The notes under the pieces: generated by a model
Seen by the model: the letters and a program-made list of their open reading frames with translations, nothing else
Databases searched by the model: none
What the model was told of the DNA's origin: nothing
Assembly: GCF_900445235.1 (NCBI RefSeq)
Contig: NZ_UFSM01000002.1
Location: forward strand, 62,001-126,000
DNA length: 64,000 bases
Direction of reading: 5' to 3'
DNA from: Aminobacter aminovorans
GTDB lineage: Bacteria > Pseudomonadota > Alphaproteobacteria > Rhizobiales > Rhizobiaceae
Made by a program: the position numbers and the translations under genes
Shown: positions 28,259-39,480 of the stretch, piece by piece
Position numbering within the stretch: the first letter of the stretch is position 1
Layout: each line of letters begins with the position of its first letter

Positions 28259-29021
28259 GCACAAAATCGCCCAGGGGCGATGATCACGGCAAAGATTGGA
28301 TCCGCACCTTGGCAGATCACCAGCGGCTGTGACTGGCGGCTTCGCTAGGCGAAATGGGATGGTCCGTACAGACTCGAACATATCTGGGCTGCACGTCGAA
28401 CAGCTATGCCTGCCCTTCCTGGCGAACCAGAGGCCAAGGAGTGCATAGGGAACTTGGCCACGCCTTGAAGCTTCCAGCGCGAATAACTATCTCACTGCTG
28501 TTGCCGCTTTCCTCCTCCCAGGAGTGGCAGCACCAAGCGGCCAACTCCTCCCGTGGCGGCTTCCATATTGAGCCCGTCGCGACCTCCTCCCCGCGGCGGG
28601 CTTTCCCTTTTTCAGACCCAGATCGCGACCATTGCGGCTGACACGATGGCTTCCCAAACCTCCGCTCGCTGCGAGCATTCTCCCCATTCACCTTTCCGCT
28701 CCGATGCGGACGCGCGGTCTGGTTCCGGCGCGATGACATGACAACATGTGTCGGCAAGAACAGGTTCCACTGGAAAGAAGCCGAAGCATGAGCAAGGACG
28801 GTTCGTCTCATTGGGACTTGCGCCCATGCGCCAGTCAGCACCAGCTGGATTCTCGCCGAATGGTCATCATGATTCCTGCGGGTGCACAACAGAACGCTGA
28901 TCGTGCGGACAGAGCGGCCGCATTTCGCACTGACAACGCATCACCGGAATGAATCGATCAAAGCGGATCGATTCAAACATGTTGTTAGACCTTGCGCGTG
29001 TTCACACAGAGACTCTCGGTC
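28259..29021. other. intergenic region without recognised gene
   Basis: The 763 bp between the nan operon and the WGR gene hold only short frames without family resemblance. A small hairpin with arms at 28266-28271 and 28276-28281 follows the operon. Nothing else is supported. Confidence 0.45.
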
Positions 29022-29291
29022 ATGCGCGCACACTTGGAAGACATTCATCTGCACCGCATCGACCCGGCCCTGAACATGCGCCGGTTCTACGGCCTAACGC
29101 TCCAGCCGACTTTGTTTGGTGGCGTATCGGTCATTCGGAACTGGGGGCGGATTGGCACCAGCGGACAAGCCATGGTCGAAACCCACGATAACCCTGACGA
29201 GGCTCATCGAGCGCTGAGACGCCTGGAGACGATGAAGAAGCGACGGGGATACGAGGTGCCAGGTACCGGCAGCAGATGCGACGCTGCATAG
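29022..29291 (+). CDS. WGR-domain protein
   Basis: An 89-residue protein that is essentially one WGR domain: MRRFYGLTLQPTLFGG, then RNWGRIGTSGQ with the Trp-Gly-Arg core, and the terminal ALRRLETMKKRRGYEVP. WGR domains bind nucleic acid or damaged DNA ends in PARPs; stand-alone bacterial versions are common in rhizobia and of unknown role. The ATG at 29022 gives the family N-terminus; a TTG 30 bp upstream is possible. Confidence 0.8.
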   Translation: MRAHLEDIHLHRIDPALNMRRFYGLTLQPTLFGGVSVIRNWGRIGTSGQAMVETHDNPDEAHRALRRLETMKKRRGYEVPGTGSRCDAA

Positions 29292-29503
29292 GGGTGAAAC
29301 AAGTCTGCGACGTGACAAGCCCTTGCGTGAATGGAGCCGATTAGCGGGTCGCCGCCGTCGAGGGGGGCCCGGCCTATCCGGCGGGGGCCCCGGTTGGGCT
29401 CAGTCGCCGCGCCAAGCGTTCGGGCGCGACCAGATGAGGCAGAACGTTTCGCCTTCCTCGTCGTTTCTCGACCTTCCGTCGGCGGTCGAGATCGATGTTC
29501 TGG

Positions 29504-29842
29504 CTAACTAGATGCACGAAGATAGTCGCTTTCTACAAGCGTGCGAACCGCGCGACCTTCCAGGTCGGCGAGACGGCGTTCGGCGCGCTGCATGAGACGG
29601 CGGCCCCAAGTATCCGGCGCTGAGTCACCGATGGAGCCGAAAGTCGCAAGCCCAGCAGGAGGGGCAAAGGCGCCGCGGGTCAGAGCAAGAGCTGGCTCCA
29701 GCGAAAAGTGGTCCGGGTCCTCAAGCCGTGCGCCGTCATACTCGAAGAGGATGGTCTCGGTGCCCCGGACGCGATTGCTCCTCGCCAGTCCCATTGGGTG
29801 CGTGCGGCTTGCGAGATCGACATGCACCTCGAAGTCAGCCAT
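29504..29842 (-). pseudogene. hipA toxin remnant, N-terminal part only
   Basis: About 112 residues of a HipA-like kinase remain: the N-terminal domain with ILFEYD, FSLEPALAL and TFGSIGDSAPDTWGRRLM. The frame ends at a stop just after SDYL, where intact HipA proteins go on with a LLGVDD-like segment and the kinase core. The start overlaps the antitoxin stop by 8 bp, the normal hipBA order. Without the kinase domain it cannot be an active toxin. Confidence 0.75.
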
Positions 29843-30074
29843 CGCGGGACGATCCGGTTGGCCGCTTGAGGTGGACATGCTTAGGCAGGTCGGCGCTGGC
29901 GAGCGCCTGACCAACGCTGTCGTTGCTGATGTCGGCAACCTGGCTCAGGCCGTCGAGCAGGCCGAGCGCCAGCAGGACGCCGGCATAAATGCCGATGCTG
30001 ACTTTGGTATCCCCTGCTTCGACCCTTTGCAGTGTCGAGCGAGACGTGAAGGCGCGCTCGGCTACGACCGCCAT
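29835..30074 (-). CDS. HipB-like XRE antitoxin, start codon apparently lost
   Basis: From the ATG at 30074 the frame encodes 79 residues with a helix-turn-helix (ERAFTSRSTLQRVEAGD) and an antitoxin-like tail. The frame remains open upstream, and 32 more codons starting at an ATT at 30170 encode a plausible N-terminus (PTPHYPPAAVRRALRKLGAD) behind a GAAGGTG site. I infer the ancestral start was there and changed from ATG to ATT. The product may be truncated or weakly made. Partner of the hipA remnant. Confidence 0.6.
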   Translation of the reverse strand: MAVVAERAFTSRSTLQRVEAGDTKVSIGIYAGVLLALGLLDGLSQVADISNDSVGQALASADLPKHVHLKRPTGSSRDG

Positions 30075-30180
30075 CGGCAGCCGTCGGCGTCGACGGGCAT
30101 CATGGATGTCCGCCCCAAGTTTGCGCAGCGCTCGCCGAACCGCGGCGGGAGGGTAGTGTGGTGTAGGAATTTTGACACCT

Positions 30181-30213
30181 TCGTACTACAGATTTACATA
30201 ATATGTAGCACGA
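30181..30213. promoter_or_regulatory. nested palindromes, probable antitoxin operator
   Basis: Outer arms TCGTACTACA (30181-30190) and TGTAGCACGA (30204-30213) match at 9 of 10 positions, and an inner perfect palindrome TACATA-A-TATGTA occupies 30195-30207. The element lies just upstream of the antitoxin frame and in an AT-rich, promoter-like stretch. Confidence 0.5.
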
Positions 30214-30245
30214 AGATTACATTCTTCCTTGACCGGCCATCTCTC

Positions 30246-31994
30246 TTAAGCAGGCTTCCTTCTAATGGGCGGCAGGTCGGTACAAATGCCTTCGGCAACT
30301 TCGGCGGCCATGCCGATGGTCTCGCCGAGCGTCGGATGCGGGTGGATGGTCTTGCCGATATCGACGGCATCCGCTCCCATCTCGATCGCCAGGCAGATCT
30401 CGCCGATCATATCGCCAGCGGCCGGGCCGACGATGGCGCCGCCGATGATGCGGTGCGTCTCCTTGTCGAACACCAGCTTGGTCAGGCCGTAGTCCGCGCC
30501 ATTGGCAATGGCCCGGCCGGACGCTGCCCATGGGAACTTGCCGACCTCGACAGTGCGGCCCGCTGCCTTGGCGGCGTCCTCGGTCACGCCGACCCATGCG
30601 ATCTCCGGGTCGGTATAGGCGACCGACGGCACGACCTTGGCGTCCATGAAACTCTTGAGCCCGGTTGCCGCCTCCGCAGCGACGTGGCCCTGGTGCACCG
30701 CCTTGTGCGCCAGCATCGGGTTGCCGGTGACATCGCCGACGGCAAAGACGTTCTGGTTATGCGTGCGCATCTGCGCATCGACTTCGATGAACCCCTTGGC
30801 GTCGAGGCTAATGCCCGCTATGACAAGTTGCAGCGCCTCGGCCGCTGGTCGCCGGCCTGCCGATTGCAGGATCAGGTCGTAGCGTCGCACGCCCGCCCCC
30901 TCACCGCTTGTCGTCACGACAAGGGCATCTTCCTCGGCGATGACGCTTTCGACACGCGCACCCAGAAGGATCGCGTCGAAGCGGTGAGCGTTGCGCTTGC
31001 GCCAGGTCTCGACCACGTCACGATCGACATCGGGCAGCAACTTGTCGAGCTGTTCGACCACGTCCACGCGTGCGCCGAGCGCGCTGTAGACTGTGGCCAT
31101 CTCCAACCCGATGATGCCACCGCCAATGACCAGCATGCGTTCGGGGATGAACGGCAGTTCGAGCGCGCCGGAGGAATCGACGATCCGCGGGTGGTCGGGC
31201 AGGAACGGCAGCTTAAGCGGCATCGAGCCTGCGGCGACGATTGCCTTGGCGAAGGCGATCCTGCGGCTTGCTCCATCAAACAACGTGATGTCGACCGCAT
31301 TGGCCTCGGCAAACGTCGCCGTGCCCCTGACAACCTCGACCTTGCGCTGCCGGGCCATGCCCTTCAGCCCATCGGTGAGCTTGGTGACGACACCGGTCTT
31401 GAAGCGGCGCAGCCTGTCGAGATCAAGGGTGGGCGTGTCGAAGGCGACGCCATGGTCGGCGAGGCGCTCGGCGTCCTCCTTGACCGCCGCGACATGCAAC
31501 AGCGCCTTGGAGGGAATGCAGCCGACATTGAGGCAGACACCACCGAGCGTGGCGTCGCGCTCCACTAGGATCACGCGTTGTCCGAGATCGGCGGCGCGGA
31601 AGGCAGCGGAATAGCCGCCCGGTCCGCCGCCGATCACCAGCACGTCGCAATCGGGCGCGGCACCCAGGGCAGGTGATGGCGTGGCTGCTACGATCGGCTT
31701 CGCAACTGCGGCCGGCGCTTCATGAGTGGCAGCAGGCTTGGCTTCGCCTCCGCCCGCTGCCGCTTCCACGATGGCGATCAGCGCGCCCTTGGAAACGCGC
31801 TGGCCGATGGCCAGTTCGACGGAGGCGATGCGCCCGGCGGAGGGCGACGGCACGTCGATCGAGGCCTTGTCGGATTCGAGCACGATCAGTGTCTGGTCAA
31901 GCGCGACCTCGTCGCCCGGCTGGATGTGCACCTCGATGACGGCGACTTCCTTGAAGTCACCCATTTCGGGCACCCTGATTTCGGTGATGCTCAT
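30246..31994 (-). CDS. lpdA: dihydrolipoyl dehydrogenase with N-terminal lipoyl domain (PDH E3)
   Basis: The 582-residue product starts with a lipoyl domain (residues 1-80, modified lysine in ESDKAS), a linker, then the E3 flavoprotein: FAD motif GGGPGGYSAAF, redox pair in CLNVGCIPSK, NAD-binding segment around GGGIIGLEMATVY and the C-terminal active-site HPHPTLGE. The ATG at 31994 lies 7 bp after the aceF stop. It reoxidises the lipoyl groups of the pyruvate dehydrogenase complex encoded by the same operon. Confidence 0.93.
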   Translation of the reverse strand: MSITEIRVPEMGDFKEVAVIEVHIQPGDEVALDQTLIVLESDKASIDVPSPSAGRIASVELAIGQRVSKGALIAIVEAAAGGGEAKPAATHEAPAAVAKPIVAATPSPALGAAPDCDVLVIGGGPGGYSAAFRAADLGQRVILVERDATLGGVCLNVGCIPSKALLHVAAVKEDAERLADHGVAFDTPTLDLDRLRRFKTGVVTKLTDGLKGMARQRKVEVVRGTATFAEANAVDITLFDGASRRIAFAKAIVAAGSMPLKLPFLPDHPRIVDSSGALELPFIPERMLVIGGGIIGLEMATVYSALGARVDVVEQLDKLLPDVDRDVVETWRKRNAHRFDAILLGARVESVIAEEDALVVTTSGEGAGVRRYDLILQSAGRRPAAEALQLVIAGISLDAKGFIEVDAQMRTHNQNVFAVGDVTGNPMLAHKAVHQGHVAAEAATGLKSFMDAKVVPSVAYTDPEIAWVGVTEDAAKAAGRTVEVGKFPWAASGRAIANGADYGLTKLVFDKETHRIIGGAIVGPAAGDMIGEICLAIEMGADAVDIGKTIHPHPTLGETIGMAAEVAEGICTDLPPIRRKPA

Positions 31995-32001
31995 CTTCGC
32001 C

Positions 32002-33303
32002 TCAAACGATCGCGCGGCGGAAATCGCCCAGAAGGGCGGCGATGTGACCAAGGAACCTGGCCGCGGCAACGCCATCGACGACGCGGTGATCCCACGACAG
32101 GGAAACCGGCATGATCAGCTTCGGCTGGAAAGCCTTGCCATCCCAGATGGCCTCTATCGCTGAGCGACCGGCGCCGAGGATCGCTGCTTCGGGGGCATTG
32201 ATGATCGGCGTGAAGCCTGTCCCGCCAATGCCGCCAAGCGACGACACTGAGAAACAGCCGCCCTGCATATCGACGGCCGACAGCCCGGTGCCGCGCGCCT
32301 TGTCGGCGAGCGCGCGCATTTCCGTTGCGATCTCAAGAACGCCCTTGCGGTCGCAATCGCGGATCACCGGCACCATCAACCCCTTGGGCGTGTCGGCGGC
32401 AAAGCCGATATGGACATAGTTCTTGAGCACCAGCTCCTCGCCGTCGAGCGAGGCGTTGAAGCGTGGGTACGCCTTGAGCGCCAGCGCCGAAGCCTTGATC
32501 AGGAAGGCGACCATCGTAACCTTGGCGTCCTTGTTGGCTGCATTGAGCTCCTTGCGGAATTCCTCGAGCCCGGTCACATCGGCCTTGTCGAAGTTGGTGA
32601 CATGCGGAATGGTCAGCCAGTTGCGGGTGAGATTGCCGCCCGAGATCTTCTGGATGCGCGACAGCGGCTGGCGTTCGACGGGGCCGAACTTCTCGAAGTC
32701 GACCGCAGGCCAGGCCGGCAGGCCGGCGCCGATGGCGGAACCGGGCACCTGCACTGGAGAGCCTCCGGCGAGGCGCTCCTTGATATGCGCTGTGATGTCG
32801 TTGCGCAGTATCCTGCCCTTTGCGCCGGAAGGCTTTACCATGCCAAGTTCGACGCCAAGCTCACGGGCGAAGGCGCGCACCGACGGCGTCGCGTGGGCTC
32901 CGAAAGCGGTCTGCGTCGTGACCGCTGGCAAAGTGCTCGCCATTGGTGCAGCCGGTGCCACCTTCGCCGTGGCCGGCGGTCCTGCCCTAACGGGTGGAAC
33001 GGCGGCAGCGGCTTCGGTCTTTTTGGTTTCTGGCGTGGCTGCCGAAGGCACCGTGGCCGGCGCGGTCGCATCGATGGTCAGCAGCAGCGCGCCCTGCGAC
33101 ACGCGGCTGCCGAGCGCCACTGCGAACTCCCTGACGGTTCCGGCAAAAGGCGCCGGAATCTCCATCGTTGCCTTGTCGGATTCGACCGTCATCAGCGGGT
33201 CTTCGACCGCCACCACGTCGCCCGGCTTCACCAGGAATTCGACGACCGGCACATTCTTGTAGTCGCCTATGTCAGGCAACCTGACTTCCATCTGCTGGCT
33301 CAT
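32002..33303 (-). CDS. aceF: dihydrolipoamide acetyltransferase (PDH E2)
   Basis: The 433-residue E2 has one lipoyl domain (ESDKATMEIPAP near residue 45), an Ala/Pro-rich linker, a peripheral subunit-binding domain (around residues 130-170, with VRAFARELGV) and the acyltransferase domain ending in SLSWDHRVVDG with the catalytic histidine and aspartate. It transfers acetyl groups to CoA. Single-lipoyl E2 with an AceE-type E1 is a common alphaproteobacterial arrangement. Confidence 0.93.
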   Translation of the reverse strand: MSQQMEVRLPDIGDYKNVPVVEFLVKPGDVVAVEDPLMTVESDKATMEIPAPFAGTVREFAVALGSRVSQGALLLTIDATAPATVPSAATPETKKTEAAAAVPPVRAGPPATAKVAPAAPMASTLPAVTTQTAFGAHATPSVRAFARELGVELGMVKPSGAKGRILRNDITAHIKERLAGGSPVQVPGSAIGAGLPAWPAVDFEKFGPVERQPLSRIQKISGGNLTRNWLTIPHVTNFDKADVTGLEEFRKELNAANKDAKVTMVAFLIKASALALKAYPRFNASLDGEELVLKNYVHIGFAADTPKGLMVPVIRDCDRKGVLEIATEMRALADKARGTGLSAVDMQGGCFSVSSLGGIGGTGFTPIINAPEAAILGAGRSAIEAIWDGKAFQPKLIMPVSLSWDHRVVDGVAAARFLGHIAALLGDFRRAIV

Positions 33304-33336
33304 ATCAACTCTTTCAGAACTGGAACTCGACCCCGA

Positions 33337-36030
<2,694 letters not shown>

Positions 36031-36124
36031 GATGGCGCTCCAGCTCCTTGAATTTCCACTTGCGCGCGAGGATAGCGGCAAGGCTCCGGCATTTCCTGCC
36101 GAAGGTGTTGCAAATTTCGGCAAA

Positions 36125-36174
36125 TGCAGCAGATAATGCTGCAGTGTATTTTCCATTCAGCAGGATATGCTGCA
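36125..36174. promoter_or_regulatory. two Lrp-like palindromes between aceE and lrp-type gene
   Basis: Site 1 (36125-36143) has perfect 7-base arms TGCAGCA/TGCTGCA around five bases; its central 15 bases agree with the E. coli Lrp consensus YAGHAWATTWTDCTR at 13 positions. Site 2 (36156-36174) has arms TTCAGCA/TGCTGCA, one mismatch, and agrees at about 12 positions. Centres are 31 bp apart, three helical turns, as expected for cooperative Lrp/AsnC binding. Confidence 0.7.
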
Positions 36175-36175
36175 C

Positions 36176-36664
36176 ATGCATCTCGACGCGATAGACATGC
36201 GTATCCTCTCGGAAATCCAGGAGGACGCCAGCCTGACAAACGCCGAGCTTGCCGCGCGCGTCGGGCTGTCGGCCTCCCCGTGCCTTGCCCGCGTGCGCGC
36301 ACTTGACGAGGCGGGCATCATAACCCGTCGCGTCGCCCTTCTCGATCCGATGCTGCTGGGCGCTGATGTCAGCGTCTTCATCCAGGTGACACTGGAGAAG
36401 CAGACCGAGGCATTGCTCGATGTTTTCGAGGCGGCGATGGCCGGCTTTCCCGAGGTCATGGAGTGCTATCTGATGACCGGCGATTCCGACTATCTGCTGC
36501 GCGTTGTCGTGCGGGACACGGTTGCGCTCCAGCATTTCATCGTCGACCGCCTGTCCAAGACGCGCGGTGTCGCCAACATCCGCTCGAGCTTTGCCCTCAA
36601 GCAGGTCAAGTACAAGACTGCCCTCCCACTGGAGCAGCTTGCCAGCCCGCGCGCGCGTCGATAG
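36176..36664 (+). CDS. Lrp/AsnC-family transcriptional regulator
   Basis: The 162-residue product has the N-terminal helix-turn-helix ([27 protein letters not shown] region, residues about 3-30, then [16 protein letters not shown]) and a C-terminal RAM domain with [16 protein letters not shown] chose the ATG at 36176 because the earlier in-frame ATG at 36167 lies inside the second palindrome with AGGA only one base away. It likely autoregulates and controls the divergent PDH operon in response to an amino or 2-oxo acid. Confidence 0.88.
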   Translation: MHLDAIDMRILSEIQEDASLTNAELAARVGLSASPCLARVRALDEAGIITRRVALLDPMLLGADVSVFIQVTLEKQTEALLDVFEAAMAGFPEVMECYLMTGDSDYLLRVVVRDTVALQHFIVDRLSKTRGVANIRSSFALKQVKYKTALPLEQLASPRARR

Positions 36665-36800
36665 CCCGCGTGGACCCGTGTCTATGTCGAGCAGCCTCGC
36701 TATCATGCTATGTCGCCGCGGTCAGATGCGGAAACGCGACCGGTGGCAGGACCGAGCATACGGTCGTCTTGTTTGGGTCGCCCTTATTTGCGGCGATATT

Positions 36801-36866
36801 GGCGGAGGGGTTTTCAGTGAGCATGATGGCTCTCCAACTCCTTGAGTTTCCCCTGCGCGCGAGGAG
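36801..36866 (-). pseudogene. degenerate copy of the aceE leader and first codons
   Basis: These 66 bases align with 36007-36072 (aceE ribosome-binding site, start and first codons) at roughly 80% by eye with one gap. On the minus strand a start at 36824 gives MLTENPSANI against MLTKTPSAPI of AceE, but the similarity fades and the frame soon leaves the family. It looks like the remnant of a second aceE copy on the far side of the lrp-type gene. Confidence 0.6.
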
Positions 36867-36901
36867 GCGATCAGCCACTGGGCGTGATGTCAGCTGAATA
36901 A

Positions 36902-38404
36902 TCAGGTCAGGGTTACGGATGCGGCGTCGCGCTCGATCCGCTGCTGAGCATCGACCACTTGTGCTCGAAGGCTTGCCCAATCGATGCCGATCATCTCGCC
37001 GTGTCGTTTGCGTGCGACGCCGCGCACCCAAACGCTGTCAATGTCGGACAAGCCGGCAAAATTCACAACGCGATCCGCCAGGCTGCCCAAGGTGGCAAAG
37101 CCGATGCGCGATGTCCTGAGAAGTACTAGGTCGGCATGCTTTCCAATAGTGATCGACCCCGTGGCGTCGCCCAGGCGCATGGCCTTGGCGCCCCATCTAG
37201 TCACGAAGTCCAGCACGTCCGCAGATTTATACTCCTTGGCAATTTCGGAGTATTCCGCTGAACGATATAGACTCCAAAAGCCTGCCCTGACGTGCTCGAA
37301 ATAGTCATCGGTCAACGCCATGTTCACGTCGAGCCCGAGCCCTGCGGGGACTCCCATCTGCCGTGCCTTACCGTGAATGGAGGCTGCAGGATAAGGAAAT
37401 TCCCCCATCGCACAGGAGCAGATCATCCCACCGGAATCTCGGAGCATTTCGAGTTCGGCATTCGACATCTCAACGCCGTGAGAAACCTGAAAATCCGGGC
37501 CGAGCAGACCCGCGGCATGAAGGTCGGCAATGCCGCGATAGACACCAGAGGGGGGCATTGGTTTCGGTTTGTGGAGATGGCAGCATATCAAATGCGGATT
37601 GAACGAACGAGCGCGTTCAAACTCCACCTTCATGTCTTTCATACTGCGCTGGCCCAACCCCTCGCTGATTGCGATGCCAAACTTCACCGGCCTATCGCTC
37701 TCCTCGGAGAACATCTCGCGAAGCAGTGCTGCCGTCTCATAGTTGGACTCTTGTGGCGCCCCGTTCCTTTCGGCCGTTGCCTGCGCTTCTGGTACTGTGT
37801 CCCCGGGTCCATAAGTCGGATTGTGAGATGCCTGGTAGCAGAACACCCCGGAGACGCCGGATGCGACGAAACCGCGTGCCCCAGCGAGCGCCTTTTCCTT
37901 GGTATGGTGGGCATGGGCGTAGTCCAGCACGCTCGTCACGCCCGAGTTGATCGCCTGGAGTCCGCCGACATATCCGGCGAGATGGAAATCTTCCGGCGTC
38001 ATGCACACCATGGTGCGCATTTTCCATCTTTGGTAGCCGGAGTATTTCTGCGGATCGGTCTTGACGAGTCTGCCGGCGTGAAGGCCCAGCCAAAGATGCC
38101 TGTGACCATCGTTCATGCCCGGCATCAGGATCATACCGGCCGCATCGACCCGTTCGGCGTCGCCGGCATCGATGCCTATTCCGATGTTGGCGATCTTTCC
38201 GTCCCGGATCAGCACATCCGCACCAGCTAGCTCGCCCAGCTTGTGGTCCATCGTCAAGACGTCGGCGCCTTGGATTAGTATTGCGCGCTTTGCTCCCCCG
38301 ACCGCCGCAACAGCAGGCGCAGGGCGATTGGTCGAGGCTACAGCGATGGCCGCGGCCCCTGTTGCGCCCAATTTAAGAAACTCCTTACGTGTGATGTCGG
38401 TCAT
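36902..38404 (-). CDS. amidohydrolase-family protein with Tat-type leader
   Basis: The 500-residue metal-dependent hydrolase begins MTDITRKEFLKLGATGAAA, a leader resembling Tat signals with an RK pair, ending near AVAAVGG. Metal-ligand positions include HRH in GMNDGHRHLW, later histidines in CCHLHKPK and SHGVEMS, and the aspartate in GLDVNMALTDD, the ATZ/TRZ or cytosine-deaminase-like pattern. The ATG at 38404 follows GGAGGAG. Export would place it in the periplasm next to the importer encoded beside it. Substrate unknown. Confidence 0.78.
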   Translation of the reverse strand: MTDITRKEFLKLGATGAAAIAVASTNRPAPAVAAVGGAKRAILIQGADVLTMDHKLGELAGADVLIRDGKIANIGIGIDAGDAERVDAAGMILMPGMNDGHRHLWLGLHAGRLVKTDPQKYSGYQRWKMRTMVCMTPEDFHLAGYVGGLQAINSGVTSVLDYAHAHHTKEKALAGARGFVASGVSGVFCYQASHNPTYGPGDTVPEAQATAERNGAPQESNYETAALLREMFSEESDRPVKFGIAISEGLGQRSMKDMKVEFERARSFNPHLICCHLHKPKPMPPSGVYRGIADLHAAGLLGPDFQVSHGVEMSNAELEMLRDSGGMICSCAMGEFPYPAASIHGKARQMGVPAGLGLDVNMALTDDYFEHVRAGFWSLYRSAEYSEIAKEYKSADVLDFVTRWGAKAMRLGDATGSITIGKHADLVLLRTSRIGFATLGSLADRVVNFAGLSDIDSVWVRGVARKRHGEMIGIDWASLRAQVVDAQQRIERDAASVTLT

Positions 38405-38510
38405 CTGGTTCTCCTCCATCGATACAAAGTGGAAAATGCGGGCGCAGCAGCTATTCGGCTGTCATCGGAGATGGTCGCACTGCATCCTGGTCAGCAACAG
38501 GCATCAGTTC

Positions 38511-38527
38511 TGGAACTTAAAGTTCCA
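38511..38527. promoter_or_regulatory. 17-bp palindrome, possible XRE-cupin operator
   Basis: The sequence TGGAACTTAAAGTTCCA is a perfect palindrome around one central base, located 107 bp upstream of the amidohydrolase start and 124 bp after the XRE-cupin stop. It is in position to regulate the amidohydrolase gene. Binding is inferred. Confidence 0.5.
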
Positions 38528-38650
38528 ATTCCGCCAGGCCGTTTCGATGGACAACGCGACGCATCGCCAAGCCGGAGAACCGGCGTAGCATTCACACAGG
38601 AGGGCATTGCCCACCAACGCGTGCGGGCGAAGCTCTTGTCGGATCCGTCG

Positions 38651-39358
38651 TTAGAATGTCGGCGGCGTGTTTATCCAGAGGACCACTGCCTCGCCCGGAC
38701 CAGGATTGTAAAACGAGTGGGGCGCCTCCGAGCGGAAGCAGAACGAGTCACCCTTGCCGAGAACATGAGTCTGCTTGTCGATGGTTAGCTCGATAAAGCC
38801 ATCCATAACGAAACCGGCCTCTTCTCCCACGTGCGAATAGTCGCCGGCTGAACCATGGCCAGCGGTAATGGTGATCAGATTTCCCTGCAGCGTGCGTTCG
38901 GGGGAATGAGGAATGATCTGCTCGATCCTGACCCCTTGATGAGGATCTCCCAGATAGTCGAGCGCGACCTCTTTCCGTTCACTCGCACGGACCAGCATGC
39001 AACTCTCGTTTTCCGAGCCGGAAAGGAAGGAAGCCATGCTGGTGCCGAGACCGGCAACCAGCTTGTGCAGCACCGACAGCGAAGGCAGAAGCCGGCCGTT
39101 CTCCACGCGCGACACCAAACTCGCCGAACAATTCGCCTTGCTGGCGAGATCGACCAGTGTAAGGCCCTGTGCCCGCCGCATTGTCTGCAGCCGGCGACCT
39201 ATGCGCACGGCCTCAAGTGCCGCAGGTTCGGTGGTGTCGATAGCAGCAGCCCTCGCGTTACTAGGCAGCGCTTCGGCGCGCCTCTTTCGTTCCGGCTTCG
39301 CCTTGTCGGCAATGCTGTCGGCCACAGTCTTCAACTTGGAGCTTGAACCGTTCTTCAT
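38651..39358 (-). CDS. XRE-family regulator with C-terminal cupin domain
   Basis: The 235-residue product has a charged N-terminal extension, an XRE helix-turn-helix at about residues 52-107 (GRRLQTMRRAQGLTLVDLA, SLVSRVENGRLLPSL) and a cupin_2 domain in the last 75 residues (YSHVGEEAGFVMDG, SFCFRSEAPHSFYNPG). This layout is typical of regulators of small-molecule catabolism such as PuuR-like proteins. It sits between the amidohydrolase and the ABC binding-protein genes, so it probably controls this module. Confidence 0.88.
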   Translation of the reverse strand: MKNGSSSKLKTVADSIADKAKPERKRRAEALPSNARAAAIDTTEPAALEAVRIGRRLQTMRRAQGLTLVDLASKANCSASLVSRVENGRLLPSLSVLHKLVAGLGTSMASFLSGSENESCMLVRASERKEVALDYLGDPHQGVRIEQIIPHSPERTLQGNLITITAGHGSAGDYSHVGEEAGFVMDGFIELTIDKQTHVLGKGDSFCFRSEAPHSFYNPGPGEAVVLWINTPPTF

Positions 39359-39480
39359 AAGAAACCGATTATCAGATCAGCCGTAGAAGTCATCAGGGTC
39401 AGATCCTCGTGCCTTCGAGTGAAAAGAGACCCCGGCGCAGCGCCGTCCATCGGATTTCGCAGCGCCGGGTCGCGCGCCTC

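Noticed and set aside
29541..31568. Long plus-strand open frame of about 675 codons
   Set aside because: It lies antisense to lpdA and hipA remnants, has no recognisable domain and its length follows from GC-rich codon use on the other strand.
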